Shown here one piece after another: positions 15,919 to 30,600 of a stretch of DNA of 64,000 nt. Origin of the DNA: Acanthornis magna (Eukaryota > Chordata > Aves > Passeriformes > Acanthizidae); NCBI GenBank assembly GCA_036785705.1, contig JAWUZG010000032.1, positions 14,588,001-14,652,000 of the forward strand, given 5' to 3'. The notes under the pieces are model-generated. The model worked only from the letters and a program-made list of their open reading frames with translations, did no database searches and was not told where the DNA came from. How positions within the stretch are numbered: the first letter of the stretch is position 1; each line of letters starts with the position of its first letter. Both the position numbers and the translations under genes were made by a program.

Positions 15919-15940
15919 GGTTAATTTGGTTAATTTTAAC
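15919..15940 (+). promoter_or_regulatory. Candidate HNF1-like site
   Basis: Two GGTTAATTT units lie in tandem, the second running into GTTAATTTTAAC, which resembles the HNF1 palindrome GTTAATNATTAAC with one base missing from the spacer. It lies in intron 5 of a gene strongly expressed in liver of birds. Weak evidence. Confidence 0.2.
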
Positions 15941-16944
15941 ATACTTAAATGAAAACTACACATCTGGAAACCTGTTTGGATCACACATAGTGTCATTTGT
16001 ATTGCAGAAATACGCAAAGCTACTAGGGAACACAGTGGAGAACATAACCTAGAAATGAGATTCTCATATATGGACCAGATTAAAAAAAATCCTTTTTATA
16101 TAGACAGAACAAATCTCTATCCATATAATTAAGGAAATATTACTACAACTTTACAGTAAAATTGTCACTGAAATGCTGTCTCCAGTTCTAAAGATCATCA
16201 TTCAAAGGAAAGGCAACAGGACCCTTTTAAAATCAGAGAGTATAATCATTCCCACCACATATGTATTACATCAAAAAGAAGTGTAAAAGTGCCACTACTC
16301 TACATATGAATGCAAATTGTGATTGCCTTTTATTTAGAAATCCCTGCAGCTATGCACAATTTACATTATTTACTTGACAACATTTATATCTTTAGATTGA
16401 TAAGGTATGGAATTGCAAGTTTCCTCTATAATCAGTTTTCTACTGTCCAGGCTTCTATTTTGGTTGAAATATGAATAATCAAAGCAGGTTTGTTTCTGTT
16501 TTCCCAACAGTTTTCATTTGCACATTTATGTTTAGGTATTCCTCAAGAATATGAATCTTGGAAGGCTCATACTAATTATGACAATTGGAAATAATTTGGG
16601 GAGATAGAGAAAGCTCACTGTGATAAGCTGAAAAACTGAGCTTGAATTTGCACCTCAGCTTTTCTGGACTGCATATTCCAGCATGGATGCCTGTCATTCC
16701 TCTAGAGGAGTCAGAACCGCCAGCCCAGGCACGTTCATTGACCTATTTAGGGCAACTGTGAGAACCATCACATTCCTGCATTTCAATATTTTAGTAAGTT
16801 AAGAGAAAAAAATATTCCAAAGCAAGCATGCAGGAAACAACTCGAAATAGCAGCCCCCAAGTCCCTGAGGTGTCACAGATGGAGTAGCTGCCTTAGCAGT
16901 GGCCTTGCGTATTTCTCTATCTTGAGGACTTTTCAGTGCTTAAA

Positions 16945-17241
16945 TCACAGAATCATAGAATTAGGTTGGAAAAGACCTTTAAGATCAACGAGCCCAACTA
17001 TTAACCCAGCACTGCCAAGTCCAACTCTAAACTATGTCTCTAAGCACCGCAGCTACATTTTAAATACTTCCAGGGATGGGGACTCCATCACTTCCCTAGG
17101 CAGTCTGTTTCAATGTTTAAAAGACCCCTTTTGGTGAAGAAATTGCTCCTTACATCCCAATCTAAACCTCACCTGGTGCAGCTTGAGGCCATTTTCTCTC
17201 ATTGTATCTATCTCTTACTACTTTGGAGAGGAGACCAACAG
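16945..17241 (-). mobile_element. CR1 LINE 3' fragment
   Basis: Minus-oriented CR1, in the same sense as ME1. It begins with the reversed tail CACAGAATCATAGAATTAGG, then TTGGAAAAGACCTTTAAGAT, continues through CCAGGGATGGGGACTCCATC and GGCAGTCTGTTTCAATGTTT, and ends near GAGAGGAGACCAACAG. At about 297 bp it is among the better preserved copies here. No reverse transcriptase sequence remains. Confidence 0.92.
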
Positions 17242-18348
17242 TTATACGAATAAAAAACAGTTCAGATACTCATATTTCAAAAGCAAACTGGCCCATCATG
17301 ATTTGTCTGTACATTAAGGGCAGATACATGTGACCAGTCAGCTATTTAGCTATGTCTACACAGGGTAAGGGAATGTTTGTGTGCCCAGCTTCCTTACAGC
17401 CATCACAGATGCAGCTGGAATGACTTCTGACCCCTGGGCAATCCTGATGGGTGGCATGTGGCACTGTCCCAGTACTCAGAGCACCAAGATGTTTTCTACT
17501 GGAAACTGCCTGTGTAAAAAGTCCTTTCAATACAGGCTACCTTGGCTCTTACACATTGTGTGAATGTACTGTTTGAAAGACTTGAATGCTTTCTACCTAA
17601 ACTGAAATTTATGGCAAATGGTTTAAGTTTAAATGCTAACACACAATCTTTCCAAATGTCCCACAAATGGCCATTGCCAGTATTGAATTTACACATGTGA
17701 TCAGTTTAGAATTGGTCTGGCAGCCATGAACTTGTCAGAGCTTGTCTTCTAAGGTATCAAATAAACACAGTTCTCATTCCTCTGCTAAGAATCCAGAATT
17801 AGATTAAAATTTTTATGGTCAAAAGAAACCCTTTCACCAGTGGTTTGCCTTCTATATAACTGAAGCCATCAGTCTTGCTAGATTTCATTATTCCTCTGTC
17901 TGGATAATAGTACTTTAACTAAACCATGTCTCTTTTGTGACCCTTGAACAATAAAAATATTGCCTCCAAGTCACTGATAAAGATATTAAACATTGCAGAA
18001 CTGAAAAAACACCCTGAGATACCATAAACCCACAAGTATTTTATTATTCCACACAGAAATACATATTTTAAATTGCATTTTCTCCAGTAACACAGGAGAC
18101 CTGCTATGCTTTTTCATGAGTCTAGTTTCTTAAAAGAAATTGCATGAATTTGAATGTCTTTCAAAGGTAAAAAATGTCAACCAAAAATCTGTAGGATTAG
18201 GATCATTGTATTTTCAATAAGAGCCTTACCTTTAATCCAGTCTTCCAGATTTTTCAATTCATCCCAGATATACCTAAGAAAAAACTAGTACTTCATCTGC
18301 ACCCAGCTTGGCATGGCACAGAAAGCTTTTACCAGATTTTTTTTTTTT

Positions 18349-18412
18349 TAAGGAACTGACAAAGCTTTATTTGGACATTCTGATTTAAGGAACTTGACAA
18401 ACTTTTAAAGCT
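18349..18412 (+). repeat. Small diverged tandem duplication
   Basis: TAAGGAACTGACAAAGCTTT is followed about 38 bp later by TAAGGAACTTGACAAACTTT, giving two similar units in intron 5, just after a run of about 12 T residues. Confidence 0.7.
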
Positions 18413-21400
18413 TTTGTTCAACATGTTTATTTGCTGTTAATAAAATGGAAAGTAAGACTTCTTGCCAATATAGATAAAACTTACATGTAAGAAGTATCTA
18501 CCATATTTATAGTGACAATCTAATACTTCCATATGTACCATCATTAAGGAAAAGCACCACAAAACCCAGAAAACCTCATTCTTACTATTCATAATTATTT
18601 TCATTAAGTTACTTTTCTTTAGTGTCTTTTGCTTTTTTACTGCCTATAAAGATAGTTTTTGAACTTGGTTTCTATTAGTAGGCTTTGCTGTTTGCTTGGT
18701 TTTACTAAACTGCCAGTTTTCACATCCCTGTAAGCTAGACTAATTTTTAAACAACCAGTCTTGTCTCAACATTGTTTATTTTGTAAGAGTTTATTCACAT
18801 CTTTTAAGTAGAAAACAATCATCACTCACATTTTAATGTTTAACTGTTTCCCTGTGATACAGCCTGATTATTTCCATTGTCCTTAAACTATCCCTCTTCC
18901 AGTGCTGAGTACGTGTTTCAGGTAGGTCTCCATTAAATTGCAGCTGTTTGTATCTTGACAACTATTCATTTTTCTTCTACAGTCTATTTCTTTAACCATT
19001 CCAAGGTGATTTAACATGTACCTCTGCAACATTAGATGAACACTCAGGATCCAGAGATCGTATCACCTCGGGATTTCTGACAACACTTTTCATATCAGCA
19101 CGCAGACTAGTGACTGAGTATGTTTTAATTGTATTGAAATCCCTCCTAAGAAGCACCATCCTCACACCTAAAAAATACAAGGCTACTGGTATGACATAAC
19201 TTTTAGTGAGATTGCCATGGTTTGTAGTAAATAACTAGCAGTACTCCAAATAATATTTTAAAGGCTTTGAATAAAAATGTTCCTCAGTAATTACTTGCCT
19301 TGTCAATACCTTACAAAACAGGCCTGTTATTTTTGGCAGCAGTCAACACCACTTCTTTTGGACACTCAGTCCCACACTCACTACATGGAGCCATTCACTA
19401 GCTTGGTCACACAGGACTTTCTACTAGGTCAGTTTTTGAACCATAAATAAGCAGTTTCCATTGCTCTTGCTTGTTATTTAGGGAAAAAATGCTTTACTTG
19501 CTTCTCTTTTTGTTCCTTGATTTTATGAGTAACAGCATAATACCGTAGCTAAAAATAACCTCTGCTAAAACTAACAGTAACTAGGACTTTAATAACCATC
19601 TGAAATTGAGTGAGTTGCTCCTCAAAGTTAGTGTTTTGAGATCTGTACACAACAAAACAATACAGGATGAGAATTTATGAAGCTGGATTTTTTTGCAATC
19701 TGCTTTAGAGTAAGAAATAATGTTTATGGAGAATTTGCAGGTTGTGCACCTCCGCATAACAGTTGCCAAAATTACATTTTTAAAAACTTCCTTTAAAGCA
19801 GGGAGGCCCCCACAGAATGGAAGAAAAAACTAATCAAAATGGAAAACATCTGCACATTTCAAAAACATGTTCAGCATAATTATTATTTATATGTGCCCAA
19901 GTTGTGAGAGTGATTTCTATTGTGTCTTGTTATGGAAAATCCTGGCTAGACTAAGAAAATATAGCCTAAAAATACAGTTATTTGCTTAAGAGGTTTAGAT
20001 TTTAAGATAAGAAATTGCAGTGCCCAGCAGCTTGACCTACTATAATCAGCTTGGCCAGCAAAATGTGAATGCTTTCTGGTCATTTCAGTTCTCTACAGAG
20101 ACTCATCACCTGGTTACACGAACACAAGTGTTAAGGAGGGAACAGGGATGTGCTACTGGGTGAGAGGGAGGGTGTTAGAGGGAAGAAATTAAGAGAGATG
20201 GTGCCTCAGGATCCCTGACTTTGACTAAAGGAATTACAGCCAAGCTCCCATTAATGAATACAATCAGGCCCATGTAGTCTGATCAGTCAAGGGGTAGAGC
20301 AACAAAGTCCCACCTGTTCATAACCCAAGAGCAGAATTCAGAGGTCTCATGTCCTATGGTCCTAATATAAGAAGCCGTATTTCAAAATGAAAAAACAAAA
20401 GGCATCCCCCTGATGAGAAGGCATTTCAGAGCATCAACCAACACCAGGTCATGCAAATTTTATGCACGGTGTAATACTTTATCTGTGCCACTCTTTCATA
20501 CACACTGAACTCAATGCTTAGTCACAAGAACAGCGACATTCATGTTGGGCTACTAGCATGGGTAAGCCAGTTCTGCTGTTTATATAGATGTTTGATATCT
20601 TTCAAGCAAATAATATGCTACAAAAAATTTAAAATTACAACTAAACAGAAGCATAAAAGCAAAATGCAAAGCCTATTGAAATATCAGAAGTAGCTGATGC
20701 AATTAACTGCCTAGAAACGCTCATTAATAGATTACAAAACTGGACGAGCTACTCAAACCAAAAATAAAAACTTTTTACAGCTAATGAGACTTGTGTGTGT
20801 TTTGATATAGCTACTTTCTACAGATACACTTCACAAGAAAGTCTGTCCACTTTTAGAAGGGGGCTCTGGGGGGACAGAGAGAGAGGGCAGCAGACATTTC
20901 TCGTTCAGTAATGCTTTCATGATGTATTATCTAAATGACCCCACTGGGGCAGGGGTAGGGGTGTGTGTATAAAGCTGAAGATGCACACACCCAACCCAAC
21001 AATCCAGAAGCCCCAGCTAAATTTACTGTTCAGGAACGCTCTGTTTAGCTATAATACACACGAATCTCTGATACATTTATCATGCATAAAGTTTAACATT
21101 TGCATCATTTATAATATGTATTTACTTCTACAAAAGCATAAATAGATTGAAGGTGGTTGTTTTGTTGTTTTTTTAAAATTTTATATCATTCAGACTCTTC
21201 AAATATTCAAATACACTTTCAGACAAAAAAAATTGAGATCAGGGCCAAGTAATTAACAGTAATCCCAGGAGTACTGGAAAGAACAGAACCAATTTTGAAC
21301 AAGTTTAAATCTCTGCATTTCACACAAATAGGAAGCCAAGTTAAAGAGCATAAGGTCCACCTACTTGAAGCACTAGAACCTCATTTGGGAAAAATTTATA

Positions 21401-21740
21401 GCATTACAGTGCTTTTTATAACTAAAGCGAATGTACAACTGAAGTATATAGACACACCTTGCCAGCACAGATCAGACTATAGCTTCAAGCAGTTCACCAA
21501 AATGAGGGGCACAGTTATTCTGAATCTGGATTCAGAATTCACATCTGAAATCAATGTAGAGAAATTCTGTGACAGAAGTGGAGAAGGAATACTGCCTTAT
21601 ATTGTATTTTTAACTCTATCATCCTCCTCTTCTTGAGACCAAATTTCCTATACCATTTTTTAACAGGTACAACGTATGCAGCACATTTTTAGAGACAACA
21701 GCATCCTTAATTACTTAAGCCTTACAAAACAGTCTACTCT

Positions 21741-21785
21741 GCACATTAGGATGAGTATATCTACACTGTATATTAGGATGAGACA
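21741..21785 (+). repeat. Short direct repeat
   Basis: ACATTAGGATGAG and ATATTAGGATGAG lie about 27 bp apart, within 200 bp of the exon 5 donor in intron 5. Confidence 0.55.
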
Positions 21786-21890
21786 TTTTCCTTACAACCT
21801 TTTAGTTTGCACAGAAATCAAAGCTGGTACTGCAACAAAACCCTCGACTTTTTTAAATTCCACTTTTATATAGTTCCCTTCAAATAGCTA

Positions 21891-23276
<1,386 letters not shown>

Positions 23277-23352
23277 CTTGATGACAGATTCTGGCCAGGA
23301 TTTAAGCATTGTAGCAATGTGACCCCGGTCATGGATAGAAATAAAAAGACCT
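23277..23352 (-). CDS. ME1: ME1 exon 4
   Basis: This 76-bp exon gives one base completing the Arg from exon 3, then 25 codons reading GLFISIHDRGHIATMLKS and WPESVIK. The SWPESVIK ending and the HDRGHIATML core fit avian ME1; ME3 has HDKGHLATML and a different end. The acceptor is TTTGCAG| before 23352 and the donor is AAG|GTAAG at 23276. It ends in phase 0, which matches the start of exon 5. It codes for the segment joining the N-terminal domain to the active-site domain. The Ser in FISIHD replaces the usual Thr, a conservative change. Confidence 0.95.
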
Positions 23353-24187
23353 CTGCAAATAAAAAAATACTTTTCATATAAAGAGGTAATCAAATAATTA
23401 TGACTGTAATATAAATAAATAAACTATAATTTAATTCAATAATACATTAAATCTATGCAAATATGTTTCCAACATACATAAACTCAGATAATAAGAGATC
23501 AATTTTGTATGAATAAGTAAATTAATCAACTGCATTTAGGAGAAGTCAGAGAACAACTCAGTAAAGCTTTACTGAGTAAAGAGAATCTGTAAGAGTCCTT
23601 TCTGAAACCAACTCACTCAGCACTTGATCTGTCCAAATGTGTTCATTAGTTGTCCCTGACCACAAAACAAGCTCCTCTTATGACAGTGATCACTACTGCC
23701 CCAGCAGTCCTAACACTTACAAACAAGAACAGGCTGAAGCTCTAAGCTATGAACAAAACCTGAAATAAGGCATATATTATCACTACATAAAATAAATCAG
23801 GAGCATTCCCTTATGTGTTTAGAAAACAGTCTCTCTCTCTTTCATTAGATTGCCCTTTTGAGTACAAAAGTAAGAAATTTTCTTCTCGACAGTGAGAGAA
23901 GATCCTCAGTACCAGACAGACCAAATCTTTACTCCAAAGAGTATTTGAAAATTGGCCTTTAGTTCCATCTGTATGGAATAGTTTAAAACAAAATGATAGA
24001 GAAGTGTAATTCTCAATTCCTTTTCTGTTTATTACATAAGCAAAATTTATATAGTATCTTATTCTCCTATTCAGCACTTCATTCTTCATTTATTTTACTT
24101 GACAGGTAGATACACATTCAAGTCCACTCAGAGTTAATCTAATTCAATTCAATTTCTTATCTACTTTTCTCACGTGAGATAGTGGAA

Positions 24188-24253
24188 AAATGCAATCTCT
24201 CAAAACCCATGAATGCACTTAAATGCAATCTCTGAAAATCCAGGAAGAAAACA
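24188..24253 (+). repeat. Small tandem duplication, 33-bp period
   Basis: AAATGCAATCTCT occurs at 24188 and again at 24221, followed by similar CAAAACCCATGAA and GAAAATCCAGGAA. This gives two diverged copies of a 33-bp unit. Confidence 0.75.
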
Positions 24254-24584
24254 TCAATGAAGAAGCACATGCCAAAGATGCCTTCTTGTAATTAAATTTT
24301 GCATTAGTAAATATAAGGCATTGTCTTCTAGAATTATTCTAAAGCATTTCCCTTTGCCTATTTTAAAAATTATAAAATTAGAAAATTATTGAAAAATAAT
24401 TGAAATCTAAGTCTATCAGAATATGACCATATTCATACAAGTGGGTACATGGTCATGTAGGTCTAAATTAAACTAATAAATCAGGAAAATGCTTGTCAGA
24501 TATCACTGCATACATACCAAGTTAAGCAAATAATTTCCCGCAGTGTTAAATGTATACTAACCAAGACAGGAAAATTAGTGCAAA

Positions 24585-24660
24585 CATTATATATAATTTC
24601 ATATGCTTATATATTTCAAACACATTAGATTATATGTTTATATATAAATTACCATGTGGT
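24585..24660 (+). repeat. AT-rich low-complexity patch
   Basis: Contains several TATATA-type runs (TATATATAATT, TTATATATTT, TATATATAAATT) in intron 3. No gene feature is associated. Confidence 0.7.
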
Positions 24661-27600
24661 CCATATTTTTATATTGAATTTTTTGTTTAATTCCATATTT
24701 GTCTTCTTTCCCTCTTTGATGTCAAAAATATGCAACTGAAATTGTTTATTATTTAGGACAAAATGCAATGTAAGACATGCTGTAATTAGCCAAAGAATTT
24801 AATTATATGCATTTTTCCCTAGAACTAGAAATTCTCTCATCCTGCCATTTCTAATTAATTCTCCTTCTGTGTCTATTTCCCATGCTCAAAACTAACACAC
24901 CAGGCTGGATATTAATGTATCTTGGTTGTTTCTTAATAAGGAGTGTCTATCAGCAAATTACTTTCTCCATCCCAGTGGAAGCAACAGGTCTTCAGGGACT
25001 AGAGGGTTAATTCTGCAACACTTTTGAAAAGTTCTGGTATTTACTGCACACAAGCATATCTATTTGGGAGCCAGCTACCTGAAAAAATATGTCCCTTACA
25101 GTGAAACACCATAAAACAGCAAAGAAAAACAAATGAGGCTCCCTTTCTGCTGTATTGTACCGAGAGTCATTGTATAGAACACCCTGTAAACTGTTAAATC
25201 ATAAAGTACATCTTCTCATAATTGCTAACCTCAGAGACAGAGAGCTGTGACAGATGAGGGTGTGAAAGCAAGTACAGAGCGCTGGAAGAAAGCTCTCCTG
25301 TGGGATCACTCCTTTCCTTGTTTCCATTCTCCAATTTACACCAACCCAATAGATTTGTGTTAAATGAAGCAAGATTTTGTATTGATTTTCTAAAGAGTCA
25401 GAGCCCAGCCCAGTGTGCCTAAATGACCACTTCCTTGCAAGATAGGGAGAGAGGTCACCATGGAATAAATTCCCCAGCAGAGGAAAATAAAGGCAGGGTG
25501 GCTGCTCCAGAAGGAATTTTGTTAGAACATTTGTAAGGACCTTTGAATAAGTATTGAGAGCGTATTTCAGAAATCTGTTCAAGCAGGATCAGATTCAAGC
25601 CACAATGGAAAATAGAGGCTGAAGTGTAAATAGTGATGTCAAAAGCATTTCACTCCCCTCTTTCTCCCCTTCCCTCCATTCTTTCTGTAGTTTAATAAAA
25701 CATTTCTAGACACACTGGCCTGACCAAGAAGATGCTCCTAGATTTAAGGGAATAGAATAAGAGATAACATTTTTTTATTCTTTTATCTGGATCTCTTTTC
25801 CTCATCCTTAATTTCTTTAACCAAAGCACTTCTCTCCTGTAAGCTATTCTCTGCAAATAGATACATCAGGTGGGCAAGAGGAACCCTGGCTCACAAAGGT
25901 GTCAGCAACAAGAATACTTGTTTTTTGGGTTTTTTTCTTTTCCATGAGGTCATGCTATAGCCAGGGAAAATACCAAATGCATAAGGTTATTATAAGTGGG
26001 ATAGGGTTAACAAGCTGAAAAGGTAGCCAGCAATTTGGCTACATAGCAGACATTATAGTTATTTTTGAGCTGTCATTGCACAGCTACAACAAGAATGAAG
26101 CATAGAGCAAGGTAGATGATTTAAACTGGATTCAGTTCTATATGGATTTCAATTCGGAAATATGACTGAATTATCTGAGTATAATATTAGGACTAAAAAT
26201 GAGTATTGTCATGCCAGCGACAGACACCCTGCTCTGCTGGAAGAGGAAGAGATGGCCTGCAGGATGTGCACCTGTCTGACAAAGCACTTCACAATGGGGC
26301 TGCTAAAGCAGATAGACAAGTAATATATATAATCACATGAAGAAAGAAACAAGATACAGGGAAAAAGTTATTGGGAAGAATATGCTGCTTGTTTTTCAGC
26401 ATGCACATATTCACATTTCTAAGAAGAAAAGCAACTGATGGGAAAGCAGGATTAAGTTCCCTTAAAAAGTACATGCTTTCAGAGGAGCCCAGGTTGGCAA
26501 GCTCACTGAAAAAGCAACTGTAGGTTTTACAACACAGTATGGTCCTTTCTGTTTGAACAGGTATCTCAGTTATACATACTGTCTTCTCTTGCAAGGCAGT
26601 AAACTGAGACTGCTGAAGCTTAAAAGGCCAATCACCAAAACTGCAAGGTAAAACTAACCTGAAGCTTGCAGCCTCAGATCAGTCTTCTAATGAATGTTCA
26701 TTTTGAACACGGCACAGTGCAGACCAACCCAGAACATGCCTAAGCACATATGCAGAAGTGCTCATGGACAGTCACTTTGGCCCTGACAGCCCCAGCTCAG
26801 CACTGGTTTGTACCAGCACAGCCAAAGCCAACACTTGTACTGACACCCACTTCAGCTAACCAGAAAATGTATGAAACTACAGCAGAGGAATAATTAGGCA
26901 AAGAAGTAACTATGCCTCCTTTCTTCTCATCACACCAGCAGTAAGAGTGAAGAGTGAGGGGGGAGCCCACATGAGGACATCAAGATCCACTCAACAAAGG
27001 GTGGATCTATTTTGGGTCACTGAGCTCACTACACTGCAGCAAATTTTACCAGTTATGTGGAGGTCATTCTACATCACATAATTTGGGTCTGTTTATTAGA
27101 ATTCTGATCTATGAGAACAAAGTCAACAGAATTAAATGGAGCATTTGTTTATTATGTTTTGAGGAAGCAATGTTCCACCAGCAATGTATTTGTCTATTTT
27201 CTATTAAAGAACAGTTTAGGAAAATGTGTCATAGTAACAGAATAATCCTTTCTTTCCTCTTCTTATAACAACAGGAGGCAATCTAACATGTCTCAGAAAA
27301 TACCAAACATGTTTAATGAAAAAAAGTTCAAACTTTTCTCACAACCCTACATATTCAAAACTGTTATTTGAATAATGAACTGTATACAGAGTTACAGGAG
27401 AGGTGACTTCACTTCCCCAGGCAGCCTAAATCAACAAGCTTAATAATAATAACAACAAAAAATCTCAGGGGCCAGACACAGTTTATTTCTGAGCCTAGAC
27501 TCTTACAAACTCCTACGCTCGGCAAGAAAGAGGTAAACCACTTCCCTGGTCCCTGTTGAAATTCCCTCCTATTTTTAAAATCATAAAAAGCAATACAATA

Positions 27601-30600
27601 CAAACATTGTACTAGAAACTAAAAGTATCTATATCCTCCCCAAAGAACATTCTGCTCTTTTTTCACCACATTTCCCATTGTAACTGTTCACTATGGTTTC
27701 CTTTCTTCACATAAAATGTGCTCAAAGTTTTCATTACACCTTACCTTAGTAGGTTCCTTTGCATTGCGAGACCACTGAGGCCTAATAAATACAAGAGATG
27801 GGCTGATTTAAGAAATGCAGCTGTTGACAGCTTTATTTTCTTTACCTTTCCCTTTGTACAGGGATAAATTTCATTACTTTGCAATGCAAAGGTATGTTTT
27901 TCAATACATAAAATAGTTGATGCTGAAATAGCAGCCGCTACTGACTGTCAGACTGAATTCATCAGTGTTAAACAAACCTGGGCTTTACATTTTCTAGATG
28001 TGGCAGACTCAAACCATATTTAACAGAAAAGTTTTTAAGAAGCAAAATGAAGACTAAATCAATAACAAAGATCAAAAATAGGACAGGAGAATTAAGAGAA
28101 TAGTAGGTACTGCTAAAACCTCTGAAAGTCTGGAGCTGTACATGAGCAACACCTGGTTCATAAAAAAGGTAAATACTAGCAGCATATGAATGACAATGGA
28201 GAGTAAGATACTAATTCTAAAAAGACATAAAATTTTATAAATATTACGTGTTATTTCATACTTAGCATATGGTTTCCCAAATGACTACTGATTATAAAGA
28301 GTTATTTTGTAGAAGACTTCAAATACAGTGGAAGACAGATGCTAATATCTGCCAGCTCCAGTTTGCTATACATAAAAGAATAATGAAAGTCTCATCTATT
28401 TTTATAGTGACTCAAAAGCCCAGGTTGGCACAAGACTGTAGGAAAATAATTAAAATACAGAAAAATACAGTGTTCATAATCACTGTAAATGGGAAATGCT
28501 AATGTCAAGGGGTCTGAACAGTCAACCTTCCAACTATAGGAGCAGACCAGCATTTAAGCTTATTTCAAGAATCCCTTCTGGAAAAATACTGTTTCATGAC
28601 AGTCTTTATCCAACGTTGGCAGCCTCTGTAGCACTCTTTCACATGCCCAAGTCCATCAAAGCTGCTCGTCATTCCCTGTTAGTAAGTGTTGTGCTCCAAT
28701 AGCCACTACAGTTAAAAATAACATCTACAGAGAAGAGAGAAGTAAGTTTGGGCCACTTACAGAACTCACAGTATCCAATGTGAATTAGCCTTTAGACCAG
28801 AAAAGTGATGAAGTTAACCTGAAAGACAGCAGCTGTAAGCCTGATGCTTGAAAATACGACCTCAGGAGAATGAGGTTTCAGAAAAGAAAGGCTAGGCTTT
28901 GGAGAAATAAAAGGTACATAACTCTAATAACACAAAGATTCAGATGCTGAGAGAATCTTGTACTACAGATGTTAAAACATTATTTAAAAATAAATTATAA
29001 CAATGATGATGATGATAGAAATTCTTTTAAAAATTAAAAAATACAACTGGCGTAGATAGCTACTTAAGATTATAATTCTTCTGATGGCAGCCCCAGCAAG
29101 TTGCAGTGCTCCAGATGCTGCCAAAAGTAAATAGAGTATCCCCACTCTGCTCAAGTCTGCCCAAGATCTTTGACTAGAGTCTGTGGCTCTGCCTTGTTTC
29201 TTTGACAATCGACACTGTGTGCTTCAAAGAGACTCATCCAGGCAGCACTACAGTCAGAAGAGCTGGTTCAAACAACCAGGGCTCCATGGGTTCCCAATCC
29301 TGCGTTCCAGGAGCTTTCCCTTTGCCTTTGGGTTTACTCAGAAATCTGACTTCAGCTCTCAGCACATTCCCTCTTCCACCCCATGTGGGATAAAGGGAGC
29401 AGGAAACCAGGGGCTGCTATTCCACGATTTGCAACCTGGAGAGTAAAGTAACTTGCTGTAACCCTCCTGGTACACCTTTGGGCAGGGGCCAGATCACACA
29501 GGCATTGCCCCATCTGCCTTTCTGTATCTGAAACAGGTCCCAGCACTTTCTAAATTGTAAAACAACAGATCAGGTGAAAATTAAAAAAAAAAAAAAGATA
29601 AGTTGCCCATAGCAGTACAGACTGAAGGCAAATGAAAAAGGAACAGAGACAAAACCTGCATCACTCCTGTCTTACTACTTTTCTCAAAAAAATCTGGACT
29701 TTTCCAGCCCCTTGAGATGCCTGTTCTAGCTACCAAGGCATGTATACAGATTTTTGCAAAAAGAATCTCTTTTTTTGAAACATTTTGCTTTTATTCTGTA
29801 AAATGCCCATCAGATAAACTCAGGCTCCAGAAGTCGGCAAAGAATTCAAGGCTTTTGTACAATAAAAAGCAACTCAATGAAGTAATTCCTCAATTGCCCT
29901 CATTCAACACAAAAAAACGCCATTACATCGTAAAAATAATCTAGTAACAACATTACAAGCCTTATACTGAAAAACTTTAAAACCAATTTTACATGATACC
30001 AGGAGCAATTTGATACTTCACTAATAATCCAAAAACCTCTACTTAATTTTGGAAACCATAATGTGCACCTCAAACTATTTCAGATAAAAACTAAAAATAC
30101 TTTATAGTAAACACTTCACTGACTTAGTCATTGCAGACATTTTGCACCACTCATATAAAATACTCATTATTGTATATCTAGGTATCTAACACCATTTTTC
30201 AATTAGTGCCTCACCTCCTTTACTTGCAAAAGCAAACAGCCCAGCATTTTGCGGTCTGAATGTTCAAACTCTAATGATGCATCTTTTTCATACAGCAACA
30301 GAGTAAAAATCACATCTTTATAGTCACTTCTAAAACATGAATTTGTCGACTTAACTATAATCCTAAAGTATCACTCATCTAGACAATCAGCTTTTATGTA
30401 CTGTTGCTTAACCACACAACAGCAATTCAATGGGATGTGTTTGTTTGCAAAGGAAAAGGCAGACTTTGCAAAATACTATGCTTTAAGCACCAGAGCTGTT
30501 TTGCTCCAGAAACTACTTAAATTCCTCTGACAGTTGCTCAATAAATAACTTAATTACTTACACTCTAATGGACACAAATAGAACTATTTGAAGACTGTGA

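Noticed and set aside
25199..25582. 127-codon minus-strand frame in intron 3
   Set aside because: In the same sense as ME1, but I saw no protein similarity, and the ME1 reading frame passes correctly from exon 3 to exon 4 without it.
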